A stretch of 64,000 nt of DNA from Myxococcota bacterium (GTDB lineage Bacteria; Myxococcota_A; UBA796; JAJRTE01): assembly GCA_024278455.1 (NCBI GenBank), contig JAJRTE010000231.1:1-64000 (forward strand), written 5' to 3'. Both the position numbers and the translations under genes were made by a program. The number at the start of each line of letters is the position of its first letter. Within the stretch, counting starts at the first letter, position 1. The notes beneath the pieces were generated by a model. The model made no database searches, was not told the DNA's origin, and was given only the letters and a program-made list of their open reading frames with translations. Positions 44,407-52,945 of this stretch are shown piece by piece.

Positions 44407-46347
44407 TCATGTGGGCGTGTCTGCTCGAGCCATGCTCTCCAGCCTCCTGGAGACCCGTTCCTTCGCACCTTTCAGCACCGCCAGGTCGCCTTGAGAGCCG
44501 GAGGCGTTTTCTTCCCCAGGTGCCTCGGCAGCCAGGGCCAGCCAGGACCGCAGTATCGCCTCGTCTTGCTCGGCTTCGAGCAGTACGTCGAGGGCGAGTG
44601 CGAGGCGGTGTGCGCGTTCGTCATGCAAGGTGGCCCGGCTCTCAGCCGTCTCGGGCCAGATCGCCTCCAGCAGTTGCGACAATGTCCACGAGTAGCGCCT
44701 GACCGCCATTCCCGCCGCCAGCACGATGAGATTGTCCCAGGACGGGTCCGGAATGTGGCAAGCCAGGCGAGACACGCCTTGTTCGATGTCTCCGACAATC
44801 GGTTCGACAGCGAGGTAGTCGAAGAACGCCGTGTGGGCGAAGGCGTAGCGACCAGCCGCTATCTCCGTGACGAGGCCTGCCTCCAGGGGCGCCTGCAGGA
44901 GCGTCTCCGCATCCACGGTAACGCCGGTGGACCCGCTGCTCCTTTCCACCACGCGACGAATATCGTCCATGTCGAACGTCGTGCCACCGTCGAGCTTCTT
45001 TTGAAGCGCGAGGTAACTGAGTTCGTCGTGGATTTGCTCTCGAAGCGCCCGTTGGGACCGGTCGCTGGCACCCCCCATCTCCCACCTGGAGAGCATGGAT
45101 TCCACGAGGAACTCGAGGATGCGAACACGCACTCGGGGCAATACACCCTGGCGGGCCACCAGCACGCAGAGCGAGAGGAGGTGGAATGGGTGGGAAGCGA
45201 TTTCCCGCAACCACGGTGTTCGGTCGACCGCGTGAAGCAGGCCGCTCACGTGTCGCTTCCGGTGTTGTGGCGCGATCAAGGTGAAATAGCGTTCTGTATA
45301 TGATGCAATCTGGTCGCGGGAGAACGGCTCGAGCCGCACGGTTTCCCACTCGCCCGGCAACGCACTGGCCAATTCCCGGCCAGCGAGGATCATCGACACC
45401 CTTGGATAGGCCGTGCGCACGTCCTTGAGCCAGTGCCGGAACCGGCTCGACGCCGTTGCGTCCAGCGCGTCGACGCCGTCCACGAGAAGCTGGATCTGCC
45501 CGACCGTCGCCCACCCATCGATGCGTTCCGGTTCGTCCCAGGTGACGGCACCGCACGAACTGAGCACCGCACCAAGGCCTGGCGTGTCGTCCTCTCCAAG
45601 CGCTTTCATGACATCCAGTGCGTTGGTGAGAACGGCCAGCGTGGCGCCAACAGGGTTGTCGTCACATGTTCGAGCCCGGGCGAGGGCGAGGGCTGCCATC
45701 GAGACTGACTTGCCCCCGCCGGAAGGGCCGGCGAGGAAACCAGAACTGGCCTCGAGTGACCACTCCATGAGATCGATTCGGCCCCTATGGGTCATCACCG
45801 TCGGCGGCACGAAAAAGTCATCCAGCGCCCGGACGAATCTCTCGTTGGCCATCGGGTGGAGGGGGCGGTACGCCAGGGTAAGGAGAACCTGCGCAGCATA
45901 CCGGCGCCGGGCCTCGAGGTCGAGATCCACGGGAATGACCTCGTCGGAGAGACAGATGCTCAACGAGATGTCGGCGCCACTTTCTGTGAGAAGCGACACC
46001 AGGGCCTCTCTCGACTCGAGGGGCAGCCAAAGGATCGTAGACCCAGCCGTGTCCGAACAACGGTCGTGGGCGGCGAGGAGGCTGGGGACGAGAGATGGAA
46101 TCGCCTCTGGCGGCAGGCTGTCGAAACCGTGAACCAGCAGGAGAGAAGGACGTTTCGGTAGCAAGGGGGGGCGGTTCGTGAGTTTCCACCAGACCGCGCC
46201 GGTTTCGTCCCGGCATTCTCGGGCGAGTTGGTAGAGTGCGTCGACGGCCCTGTGGGAAGGACCCGTGAGTAGAATCAGGCCCCGTCGGGACCTGTCGAGG
46301 ATGACATCAACGACTCGTGCCAATGGTTCTTGTGTATCCGCCGCCAC
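44407..46347 (-). CDS. NACHT-type STAND NTPase
   Basis: The 646-residue protein has a complete P-loop module: Walker A AGPSGGGKSVSM (about 206-217), Walker B IQLLVDGVDALDA (about 270) and sensor-like MILAGRELASALPGEW. A helical C-terminal part contains AHTAFFDYLAV, the F-x-H-x-x-F-x-E/D-Y-L-A signature found after NACHT domains. The first 180 residues hold a second P-loop-like strand (GLILLTGPSHRAVDALYQL) without the catalytic lysine, and LLLVHGFDSLP, a Walker-B-like strand. No effector or sensor domain was recognised. GTG 46347 is chosen because GAAGGAG lies five bases upstream; the frame is open to ATG 46695 but that would overlap the divergent ABC gene. Bacterial NACHT proteins include phage-defence proteins, but no other defence gene lies nearby. 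Confidence 0.7.
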   Translation of the reverse strand: MAADTQEPLARVVDVILDRSRRGLILLTGPSHRAVDALYQLARECRDETGAVWWKLTNRPPLLPKRPSLLLVHGFDSLPPEAIPSLVPSLLAAHDRCSDTAGSTILWLPLESREALVSLLTESGADISLSICLSDEVIPVDLDLEARRRYAAQVLLTLAYRPLHPMANERFVRALDDFFVPPTVMTHRGRIDLMEWSLEASSGFLAGPSGGGKSVSMAALALARARTCDDNPVGATLAVLTNALDVMKALGEDDTPGLGAVLSSCGAVTWDEPERIDGWATVGQIQLLVDGVDALDATASSRFRHWLKDVRTAYPRVSMILAGRELASALPGEWETVRLEPFSRDQIASYTERYFTLIAPQHRKRHVSGLLHAVDRTPWLREIASHPFHLLSLCVLVARQGVLPRVRVRILEFLVESMLSRWEMGGASDRSQRALREQIHDELSYLALQKKLDGGTTFDMDDIRRVVERSSGSTGVTVDAETLLQAPLEAGLVTEIAAGRYAFAHTAFFDYLAVEPIVGDIEQGVSRLACHIPDPSWDNLIVLAAGMAVRRYSWTLSQLLEAIWPETAESRATLHDERAHRLALALDVLLEAEQDEAILRSWLALAAEAPGEENASGSQGDLAVLKGAKERVSRRLESMARADTPT

Positions 46348-46693
46348 AACAACTCCTTCTGCTGCCGTTTCCGCAGGCTGCGATGGACAAGTTCTCGAGG
46401 AGCCGTTCGGCGCCGGCACCCGTGGCGCGAGAATCCAATGGCACCGTGAGAGCCAGGATTCCTTCCCTGTGAATAGCACGGTTTCGTCGTATTGACCAGC
46501 CTGGGAAGCGCGGGTCGGGGTGAAACCTCGAGGTGGGGCATTGCTCCAAGCTGGGATGAAGATGTGCGGTGCGCCGCCTGTGAAGGCGAGGCGCGTCTCC
46601 GGGTACCCGCGGCACAACCGGAACTTTGGCTTGACCAGCCGGATCTGCCGTGTCAAAGATGGTGCGTGGTGTTCGTCCGCGGAAAGGGAGGTC
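46348..46693. other. Divergent intergenic region between NACHT and oppD-type genes
   Basis: No credible gene. A candidate minus-strand promoter for the NACHT gene is TGGTCA (46493-46498), 17 bases, TATTCA (46470-46475). No convincing plus-strand promoter for the ABC genes was found. Confidence 0.4.
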
Positions 46694-47728
46694 ATGCTCG
46701 AGCCTGCTCCGCTATTGGAAATCGATGACCTGCGGGTCTACTTCAAGACCGATGAGGGAGTCGCCCGGGCCGTCGACGGCGTCGGTCTTCGCGTGGACAG
46801 CGGCAGGTGTCTTGGAGTGGTGGGAGAATCCGGTTGCGGCAAGTCGGTAATGGGCCTGTCCATCTTGGGGTTGGTTCCCGCCCCTCCGGGCTTTGTCGCG
46901 GGGGGCGCCGTGCGCTTTCGTGGGAGAGATTTGTTGTCTCTGCCCAACAGAGAGATGCGTAGGGTTCGTGGCCGCGAGATCGCCATGGTGTTTCAGGAGC
47001 CCATGACCAGTCTCAATCCTGTTCTCAACATCGGCGATCAGATCGTTGAGGCTGTCCTCGCGCATCAGCGCAGGCTGCGCCGCCGGGAGGCCTGGGAGAT
47101 GGCCTGTGAGGCGCTTGCTTCTGTCGGGATGGCGTCGCCAGAGATCCGGATGGCCTCCTATCCGCACCACCTATCCGGTGGGATGAAGCAGAGGGTGATG
47201 ATTGCCATGGCTCTGGTCGCTCGGCCCGCATTGCTCATCGCAGACGAGCCGACAACGGCATTGGACGTGACGATCCAGGCCCAGATTCTGGAACTGCTCG
47301 AGCGGTTGAGGGCCGAGATGGGGTTGGGCGTCATGTTGATAACCCATGACCTGGCGGTGGTCGCCGAGAACACTGACGACGTCGTCGTGATGTACGCGGG
47401 AAAACTGGCCGAATGTGCACCCACTTCGAGGCTGTTCGACAACCCCGTACACCCATACACTCGAGGCCTCCTGGCCTCCATTCCCCCGTTGGATGGCAGT
47501 CCCGGGAGGCTGGAGGCCATCCCGGGCATGGTGCCTCGCCCGCACGAGTTTCCGTCCGGTTGTCGTTTCAAGAACCGCTGTCGGTGGGCCGAGGCCATCT
47601 GCGACGAGGAGCCCGTGCTTGCACCAATCGAGGAAGGGCATCTCGTTGCCTGCCACCTCGTGGCCCGGCCGGCGCTCACACGTCGTGATGCGGGACAAAA
47701 TAGGCCGTGCGACACTGGTGCAATCTGA
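46694..47728 (+). CDS. Oligopeptide/dipeptide-type ABC ATPase, OppD-like
   Basis: The 344-residue ATPase has Walker [13 protein letters not shown], signature [15 protein letters not shown], Walker [13 protein letters not shown] and the C-terminal oligopeptide-ABC region ([20 protein letters not shown], then [20 protein letters not shown]) with its cysteine cluster. This is the OppD/DppD class of peptide/nickel importers. ATG 46694 follows AAAGGGAGGTC. The partner OppF-type gene follows after 48 bases. No permease or binding-protein gene lies on either side, which is unusual for this family. Confidence 0.9.
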   Translation: MLEPAPLLEIDDLRVYFKTDEGVARAVDGVGLRVDSGRCLGVVGESGCGKSVMGLSILGLVPAPPGFVAGGAVRFRGRDLLSLPNREMRRVRGREIAMVFQEPMTSLNPVLNIGDQIVEAVLAHQRRLRRREAWEMACEALASVGMASPEIRMASYPHHLSGGMKQRVMIAMALVARPALLIADEPTTALDVTIQAQILELLERLRAEMGLGVMLITHDLAVVAENTDDVVVMYAGKLAECAPTSRLFDNPVHPYTRGLLASIPPLDGSPGRLEAIPGMVPRPHEFPSGCRFKNRCRWAEAICDEEPVLAPIEEGHLVACHLVARPALTRRDAGQNRPCDTGAI

Positions 47729-47776
47729 AACGGTGGGGCGGGGCCGTCTTCGGCAGTCGTCCCGAGGTGCCACGTG

Positions 47777-48757
47777 ATGCCCGAACCCGATGTTCTTCTG
47801 GAAGCGGACAGGCTCTGCAAGTACTTCCCCGTCAGGACGGGCATCTTGTCTCGAGATACCGTGGAGGTACGGGCAGTGGACGGTGTTTCCTTCGGCATTC
47901 GCAAGGGGGAATGCCTTGGACTTGTCGGGGAGTCCGGGTGTGGCAAGACGACGGTGGGGCGCGTGGTGCTCGCGCTGTACCGACCCACGTCCGGGCATGT
48001 CTTTTTCAGGGGGCGGGACCTGTTCAAGCTGCCGGCGAAGGAGCTGAGGCGGTTGCGCCGGCGCATTCAGATTGTGTTCCAGGATCCTGTGGGTTCGCTC
48101 AACCCGCGCATGACCGTGCTCGACATCGTGGGGGATGCCATGGAGGTGCACGGACTAGTATCGCGCCAGTCCAAACAGCGCTGTGTGCAGGAGTTTCTTT
48201 CGAAAGTCGGGCTGAATCCGGAGAGCGTATCCAGGTATCCCCACGAATTTTCGGGTGGTCAAAGGCAAAGAATCGGAATCGCTCGAGCACTGGCGCTGGA
48301 GCCGGACCTGGTCGTCTGTGACGAAGCGGTATCGGCACTCGACGTGTCGGTTCGAGCGCAGATCATCAACCTCCTGGCCGATCTCCAGGAACAGATGGGA
48401 CTTACCTATTTGTTCATTTCACACGACCTTTCGATCGTGCGGTATCTCTCTCATCGCGTTTGCGTGATGTATCTCGGTCGAATCGTCGAGCGGGCACCGA
48501 CTTCGCAACTGTTCTCCAATCCGCTGCACCCCTACACTCAGGCGCTGCTGTCGGCCGTCCCGGCGCCTTGCCCCCGGAATACGAGGAAGCGGCTGCTGGT
48601 TTCCGGGGAAGTCCCCTCCCCCATGTTCCCCCCACCGGGGTGTCATTTCCATCCGCGTTGCCCTCGGTGCATGCCGATATGTCGTGAGGTGCCCCCGGAG
48701 GAGATCAAGGCCGCCCCTGGTCACCTGGTGGCCTGTCACCTGCTCGGGGAACCATGA
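47777..48757 (+). CDS. Oligopeptide/dipeptide-type ABC ATPase, OppF-like
   Basis: The 326-residue ATPase has Walker [14 protein letters not shown]-loop text [18 protein letters not shown], signature [15 protein letters not shown], Walker [13 protein letters not shown] and the C-terminal extension ([20 protein letters not shown], then [15 protein letters not shown]). It would form a heterodimer with the OppD-like protein. ATG 47777 is used; GTG 47774 is one codon upstream. The next gene begins 219 bases later under its own sigma-54 promoter. Confidence 0.9.
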   Translation: MPEPDVLLEADRLCKYFPVRTGILSRDTVEVRAVDGVSFGIRKGECLGLVGESGCGKTTVGRVVLALYRPTSGHVFFRGRDLFKLPAKELRRLRRRIQIVFQDPVGSLNPRMTVLDIVGDAMEVHGLVSRQSKQRCVQEFLSKVGLNPESVSRYPHEFSGGQRQRIGIARALALEPDLVVCDEAVSALDVSVRAQIINLLADLQEQMGLTYLFISHDLSIVRYLSHRVCVMYLGRIVERAPTSQLFSNPLHPYTQALLSAVPAPCPRNTRKRLLVSGEVPSPMFPPPGCHFHPRCPRCMPICREVPPEEIKAAPGHLVACHLLGEP

Positions 48758-48768
48758 CGCCTGGCGCT

Positions 48769-48805
48769 GTACAAAAATACCGCACACAATACAAAATCCT
48801 TGTAC
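48769..48805. promoter_or_regulatory. Inverted repeat, possible enhancer site upstream of sigma-54 promoter
   Basis: GTACAA (48769-48774) and TTGTAC (48800-48805) form inverted half-sites in an AT-rich stretch that also holds the similar direct elements ACAAAAATACC and ACAAAATCC. It lies about 105-140 bases upstream of the -24/-12 promoter, the distance at which enhancer-binding activators of sigma-54 usually bind. Confidence 0.4.
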
Positions 48806-48906
48806 ACGCCCGGCCGTTTCGATTGGCACTTGGCGCCGAGGACCCAGCGAACTCCACCATTCCCGCTCACTTCCCGCGTGCAACGAACGAACCGGAATGC
48901 CAGTGG

Positions 48907-48925
48907 TTGGCACGTAACTTGCAAT
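48907..48925 (+). promoter_or_regulatory. sigma-54 (RpoN) -24/-12 promoter
   Basis: TTGGCACGTAACTTGCAAT matches the RpoN consensus (TGGCAC, five bases, TTGCA), with GG and GC exactly ten bases apart. Transcription should begin near 48934, about 43 bases before the ATG of the small protein at 48977. It implies control by an activator ATPase, possibly bound at 48769-48805. Confidence 0.8.
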
Positions 48926-48976
48926 AGTGGTCGGTGTCTCCTTTTCTGTACAACCCTGGTTGGTCCGAGGTATGCC

Positions 48977-49141
48977 ATGGATCCCGTCGAAAGAACCATC
49001 CTCCCCGGCACGACAGAAGAAATCACCGTGGGGGAGCTTGTCTCGTACTACTACGAGAAACTCTCCGAAGTGTACGACAGCCCCGAGATCCGCGATCTCG
49101 CTGTCGCGACGATTGTCGAGGACCTCCTTTGCCGGCGGTGA
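48977..49141 (+). CDS. Small protein of 54 residues, unknown
   Basis: No family recognised. The ATG at 48977 is the first good start after the sigma-54 promoter, with CCGAGG eight bases upstream. The product is acidic in the middle and predicted mostly helical (GELVSYYYEKLSEVYDSPEI, then RDLAVATIVEDLLCRR). It has a tyrosine triplet and a single cysteine three residues from the end. There is no signal peptide or membrane helix. It precedes a DegT-type aminotransferase and two radical SAM/SPASM enzymes on the same strand. It may be a modified peptide precursor, a carrier or chaperone for those enzymes, or a small regulator. Base composition and codon choice look like real coding sequence. Confidence 0.6.
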   Translation: MDPVERTILPGTTEEITVGELVSYYYEKLSEVYDSPEIRDLAVATIVEDLLCRR

Positions 49142-49356
49142 CTGGACTGCTGGTTTGCGGCAGGCCGTTGTCGAATCCTCCCGGGATGGCTGAAGACGCC
49201 CTCCAGGCCTGATGGCCAGGAGGTGCAGCAGAGGTGCTTCCTCCGTCTTCCTTTTCTCGCTCAACCTTCATTCTCGATTGTGATACATTCGTCTCATCCC
49301 TGCGGGAAGCGGTCTTGGTATGGGCTGAACATGCGTGCGTTGAGGTGACTGCAGCG

Positions 49357-50601
49357 ATGAAGACGAGAGTGCCCCGTTTTTCTCCCTCCTTTTCCCCGCT
49401 GGAACTGGGTGCCGCTTTGAGAGCCCTGGCCGCGGCAGACGACACGAAGGTCCGCGCATTCGAGCAAGCCTTCGCCCAGTATATCGGAGTCAGGCATGCC
49501 ATCATGGTGGGGTCCGCCAGGATGGGTGCCTTTCTCGTGCTGAAGGGCTGGGGCCTCGAGCCTGGCGACGAAGTGCTGGTGCCAGGCTTCACCTACTTCA
49601 GTATCCCGAGCATCATGGTCGCGCTCGGTGTGAAGCCTGTTTTCGTCGACATCGACCCTGACACCTATGTCATGGATCCCGATGACCTGGAGAGAAAGAT
49701 AACGCCCCGCTCCAGGGTCGTCGTGCCCACGCACTTGTATGGTTTTCCCTGCCCGATGGATCGCATCCTGAAGATCGCCTGGCGTGCCGGACTGAAGGTG
49801 TTGGAGGATTGCGCCCAGGCGACGGGCGCGCGCAGCCATGGCAAGCGGCTGGGGTCTTTCGGTGATGCTGCCTACTACACATTCGGTCTGACCAAGAACA
49901 TCACGACGCTCAAGGGCGGCATGGTCACGACGGACGACGACGACCTTGCCGAATTCCTGGCCGGTGAGATGGCCAGGTGTTCCAGGCTGCCCCTGAAGCC
50001 CCTTGTGAAAGAAATCGGCGTGGGGGTTGCGATGATGGTCGTGACCGATCCTCGAGTCTATCCGTTCACCTTGCACCCGGTAGTCGGGAGACTGACACGA
50101 TGGACGGGGAAGGATGTCCTTCACGATGTTTTCGAGGAGAAGGCGGTACTGTACGAGGCAGAGCCGAAATGGTTCCGGAACAGCGGTGCCCGGGGGGTCC
50201 AGGCAGCCGTGGGCCTGGTGCAGCTCAACCGGATCGACAGACTCAACGGCATGAGAGCCGCCCACGGCCGTTTCCTCCTCGAGCACTTGTCCCATGCCGA
50301 AGGGCTGCGCGTGCCACGGTTCTCCCCCGGTGCCGAGCCGATATTCATGAGTTTTCCCATCCAGGTTCCGAACCCCACGGCGGTGGCATCGAGAATGCTC
50401 GACAGGGGTATCGATACGACGCGCGGCTACATGTGCGACTGTTCGACATTGCCCCTGTTCGAGGGCAAGGCGAGAGGAGATTGCCCCAACGCCGGACGTG
50501 TGGAGCGACAGATTCTGCATATTCCCGTGCACCCGAACCTGGGGCCGGATGCGTTGCGACACATCGTGGAAGCTGCAAGGCAGTCCGTTCGGGGCAACTG
50601 A
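49357..50601 (+). CDS. DegT/DnrJ/EryC1/StrS-type PLP aminotransferase
   Basis: The 414-residue protein is a fold-type I PLP enzyme. AIMVGSARMGAFLVLKGWGL and EPGDEVLVPGFTYFSIPSIM match the N-terminal DegT region. VLEDCAQATGARSHGKRLGS holds the PLP-ring Asp, and FGLTKNITTLKGGMVTTDD holds the likely Schiff-base lysine. The family transaminates keto-sugars, cyclitol ketones or similar compounds. ATG 49357 (GAGGTGA nine bases upstream) is preferred over ATG 49234. It lies 215 bases after the small protein and 109 before the first radical SAM gene. A partner role with radical SAM dehydrogenases is known in aminocyclitol synthesis (BtrS with BtrN), but the product here is unknown. Confidence 0.85.
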   Translation: MKTRVPRFSPSFSPLELGAALRALAAADDTKVRAFEQAFAQYIGVRHAIMVGSARMGAFLVLKGWGLEPGDEVLVPGFTYFSIPSIMVALGVKPVFVDIDPDTYVMDPDDLERKITPRSRVVVPTHLYGFPCPMDRILKIAWRAGLKVLEDCAQATGARSHGKRLGSFGDAAYYTFGLTKNITTLKGGMVTTDDDDLAEFLAGEMARCSRLPLKPLVKEIGVGVAMMVVTDPRVYPFTLHPVVGRLTRWTGKDVLHDVFEEKAVLYEAEPKWFRNSGARGVQAAVGLVQLNRIDRLNGMRAAHGRFLLEHLSHAEGLRVPRFSPGAEPIFMSFPIQVPNPTAVASRMLDRGIDTTRGYMCDCSTLPLFEGKARGDCPNAGRVERQILHIPVHPNLGPDALRHIVEAARQSVRGN

Positions 50602-50710
50602 CTGGACTCTGTGGCACAAAGCGGTACACTTGATACTATGCAGGCATGGGGCTGAGGCTCCGCGGTGGCGCCGGCAGGTGGTGGCAGGCAGTGGCGGGAG
50701 AGCGACAGGG

Positions 50711-51796
50711 ATGAAGTTCTCGCAGATGGTTCGGATGGGTTTGAGCGCGGCGAGTGTGTCCTTCGCAGGGGCGCGTGTCCCCATCAACGTCATGCTCAGC
50801 GTGACGAACCGGTGCAACTCCCACTGTAGCTATTGCGACATTCCTTTGCGAAAACAGGAAGAACTGTCGGACGACGACATACATCGCCTCATCGAAGAAA
50901 TGGCCGAAGCGGGGACCCGCCGTCTCGGTCTCTGGGGCGGTGAACCCCTTCTGCGGGAAGGGATCGGGGACTTCATCGCGCATGCCCGTGCGCGCGGCAT
51001 GTACACCACCATGGACACCAATGGGTACCTGCTGCCCCGGCGGATCCGGAAACTCGCCCACCTCGATCATATCCTGGTCTCGATAGACGGTCCGGAAGCA
51101 CTCCACGACGCCAACCGTGAGCCCGGGAGCTTCAGGCGGAGCATGCGTGCCCTCGAGGTCGCCATCGACCACGGTCTGAATGCCTGGACGATTACGGTAT
51201 TGACGAAACACAACCTGGATGCGATCGACTACATCCTGGACGAGGCGGACAGGTTGGGCTTCATGGCATCGTTCCAGGTGCTTCATCACAGCCCCGAAAT
51301 GAGCAAATCCGGCATGTCGCTGTTGCCGGGCAATCGGGCGTACCGCCAGGCGATTCGGCGATTGCTCGCCGCCAAGGCACAGGGCCGGCGCGTCGGTTCT
51401 TCAGCCCATTACCTGTACCACATCCTCACCTGGCCCGATTTCTCCAGCCCCAGATCGGATTCTCCTCATCGTGGGCTGAATTGCCTGGCCGGACAGGCCT
51501 TCTGCAACGTGGACACGGACGGCACCGTGTATCCCTGTTCGTTGCTGATTGGGAACTATCCCGGTATTCATTTCAAGAACGGCGGATTCCGGAACGCCTT
51601 CGACGGGTGCGCCGAAGTCGGATGCAAAGCCTGCGTGGCAGCCTGCTTCACCGAGTACTCGAGGCTGTTTGCGCTGAACATTCGCACGATTGCCGAGTGG
51701 ACCCTGGCCATGTTCGATTCCGGCAGAACGCGCGATTCGTTCGTGGGGCATGTTAGCCGAAAAATGCTGCCGGTGTTGAACGGAACCGCGCTGTGA
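50711..51796 (+). CDS. Radical SAM/SPASM enzyme 1
   Basis: The 361-residue protein has the 4Fe-4S/SAM motif TNRCNSHCSYCDIPL (CxxxCxxC) and the glycine stretch LGLWGGEPLL. A C-terminal SPASM/twitch-like cysteine set follows (CLAGQAFCNVDTDGTVYPCS, then CAEVGCKACVAACF), predicted to bind further clusters. ATG 50711 is chosen over longer in-frame starts because homology begins there and GGGAG lies about ten bases upstream. SPASM enzymes modify peptides or dehydrogenate alcohols. The next radical SAM gene begins nine bases after its stop, so the two are surely co-transcribed. Confidence 0.88.
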   Translation: MKFSQMVRMGLSAASVSFAGARVPINVMLSVTNRCNSHCSYCDIPLRKQEELSDDDIHRLIEEMAEAGTRRLGLWGGEPLLREGIGDFIAHARARGMYTTMDTNGYLLPRRIRKLAHLDHILVSIDGPEALHDANREPGSFRRSMRALEVAIDHGLNAWTITVLTKHNLDAIDYILDEADRLGFMASFQVLHHSPEMSKSGMSLLPGNRAYRQAIRRLLAAKAQGRRVGSSAHYLYHILTWPDFSSPRSDSPHRGLNCLAGQAFCNVDTDGTVYPCSLLIGNYPGIHFKNGGFRNAFDGCAEVGCKACVAACFTEYSRLFALNIRTIAEWTLAMFDSGRTRDSFVGHVSRKMLPVLNGTAL

Positions 51797-51805
51797 GCGA
51801 CCATC

Positions 51806-52924
51806 ATGGCAGATCTTGCAATCATCAAGCGATACGCGCGAGTGGTCAGGGCGGCCACGCTCCATGATCGTCCCGTCTATGCCCATTTCGGCATCACGCA
51901 CCGATGCGACCTGCGATGCCGGATGTGTGGTATCTGGAAGCACGGCAACCGGGACGAGGAGATGAGCGTCCAGCAGATCGCTCGAATGGCTGACGTGCTG
52001 CAAGATCTTGGCGTGGTGCAGGTTTCCATCGGCGGGGGAGAACCGTTCTGCCGTGAAGATCTCGCCGAAGTCATGCATGTTTTTGCGACCCGAGGTTTCC
52101 AGGCTCGAGTGCTTACCAACGGCATGAACTTGACGGAGCAGCGTATCGAACAGGTTGTGGACGCGGGACTCACTGCCGTTTCGGTGTCTCTCGATACCCT
52201 GTCGCGTGAACGATTCGCCTGGATCTGCGGTGTCGACGATGCGTGGACCAGGGTCGTGACCAACCTGGTGCGATTCGCCCGGCTGCTTCCGCCTCGAGGA
52301 GGCGCTCAGGTCTTGAACGTCGTGGTCAGCCGGGAAAACCTGGCGGAACTGCCTGACCTGGTGCGTTTTGCAGAGGAACTCGGGTACTTCGTGTCGCTTC
52401 TCCCGGTCGAGTTGGCCAACGATGTGAGAGATACCGCCAATCAGTTCGTGGCCTACCAACCGAGAATGGCGGTCACAAGGGAGGACTGGGATCTCCTGGA
52501 CAGGGTGTACGACCAGCTCATCATCATGAAGGCGAGGGGTGCCCCGATTCTGTCCACGACCCCTTTTCTGCTGGAGAGTCTCGCCTATCTCAAGTCAGGG
52601 AAGCCGAACAACGCCTGCGATGCCGGCACACTCTACTTCTCGATCAGTCCATCGGGGTCCCTGAGCTTGTGCCACCGGGGCCCGAGTTTCAAGAGCATGC
52701 GGGATCCGGACATCGTTTCCTACGTCAAGTCTCGTGGATTCAAGCGGAAGGCTCGCCAGGAGGTGATGCGTTGTTCGGGATGCATACGCCCTTGCTGGAA
52801 GGACACGAGCAAGGTGTTCCACACGTCCGCGGGTTTTCTCGAGATGACGTGGACATCGCTGAGAGCCGCGAGGAGGAGACCGGTTCCAGACCTGGAGCGC
52901 GCCCTCGCCTGGGGCCGTCCGTGA
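51806..52924 (+). CDS. Radical SAM/SPASM enzyme 2
   Basis: The 372-residue protein has THRCDLRCRMCGIWK (CxxxCxxC), VSIGGGEPFCREDL and ARVLTNGMNL, all radical SAM hallmarks. C-terminal cysteines in NACDAGTLYFSISPSGSLSLC and RCSGCIRPCWKDTSK make a SPASM-like cluster site. It is a distant paralogue of the gene just upstream, not a recent duplicate: outside the motifs they differ widely. It ends the plus-strand cluster and converges with a lipoprotein gene 21 bases on. Confidence 0.88.
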   Translation: MADLAIIKRYARVVRAATLHDRPVYAHFGITHRCDLRCRMCGIWKHGNRDEEMSVQQIARMADVLQDLGVVQVSIGGGEPFCREDLAEVMHVFATRGFQARVLTNGMNLTEQRIEQVVDAGLTAVSVSLDTLSRERFAWICGVDDAWTRVVTNLVRFARLLPPRGGAQVLNVVVSRENLAELPDLVRFAEELGYFVSLLPVELANDVRDTANQFVAYQPRMAVTREDWDLLDRVYDQLIIMKARGAPILSTTPFLLESLAYLKSGKPNNACDAGTLYFSISPSGSLSLCHRGPSFKSMRDPDIVSYVKSRGFKRKARQEVMRCSGCIRPCWKDTSKVFHTSAGFLEMTWTSLRAARRRPVPDLERALAWGRP

Positions 52925-52945
52925 GCGCCGGGCGGGAGCTTGAGG

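Noticed and set aside
44407-46695. 762-residue version of the NACHT protein
   Set aside because: It would overlap the start of the divergent ABC gene and the extra 116 residues look non-coding; GTG 46347 has a good ribosome site.
44407-48757. Defence island formed by NACHT plus ABC genes
   Set aside because: No nuclease, toxin, restriction or CRISPR gene is present, and OppD/OppF-type ATPases are ordinary transport proteins.
48823-48840. Second sigma-54 promoter (TTGGCACTTGGCG)
   Set aside because: The -24-like half is present but no GC lies ten bases after GG, so the -12 element is missing.
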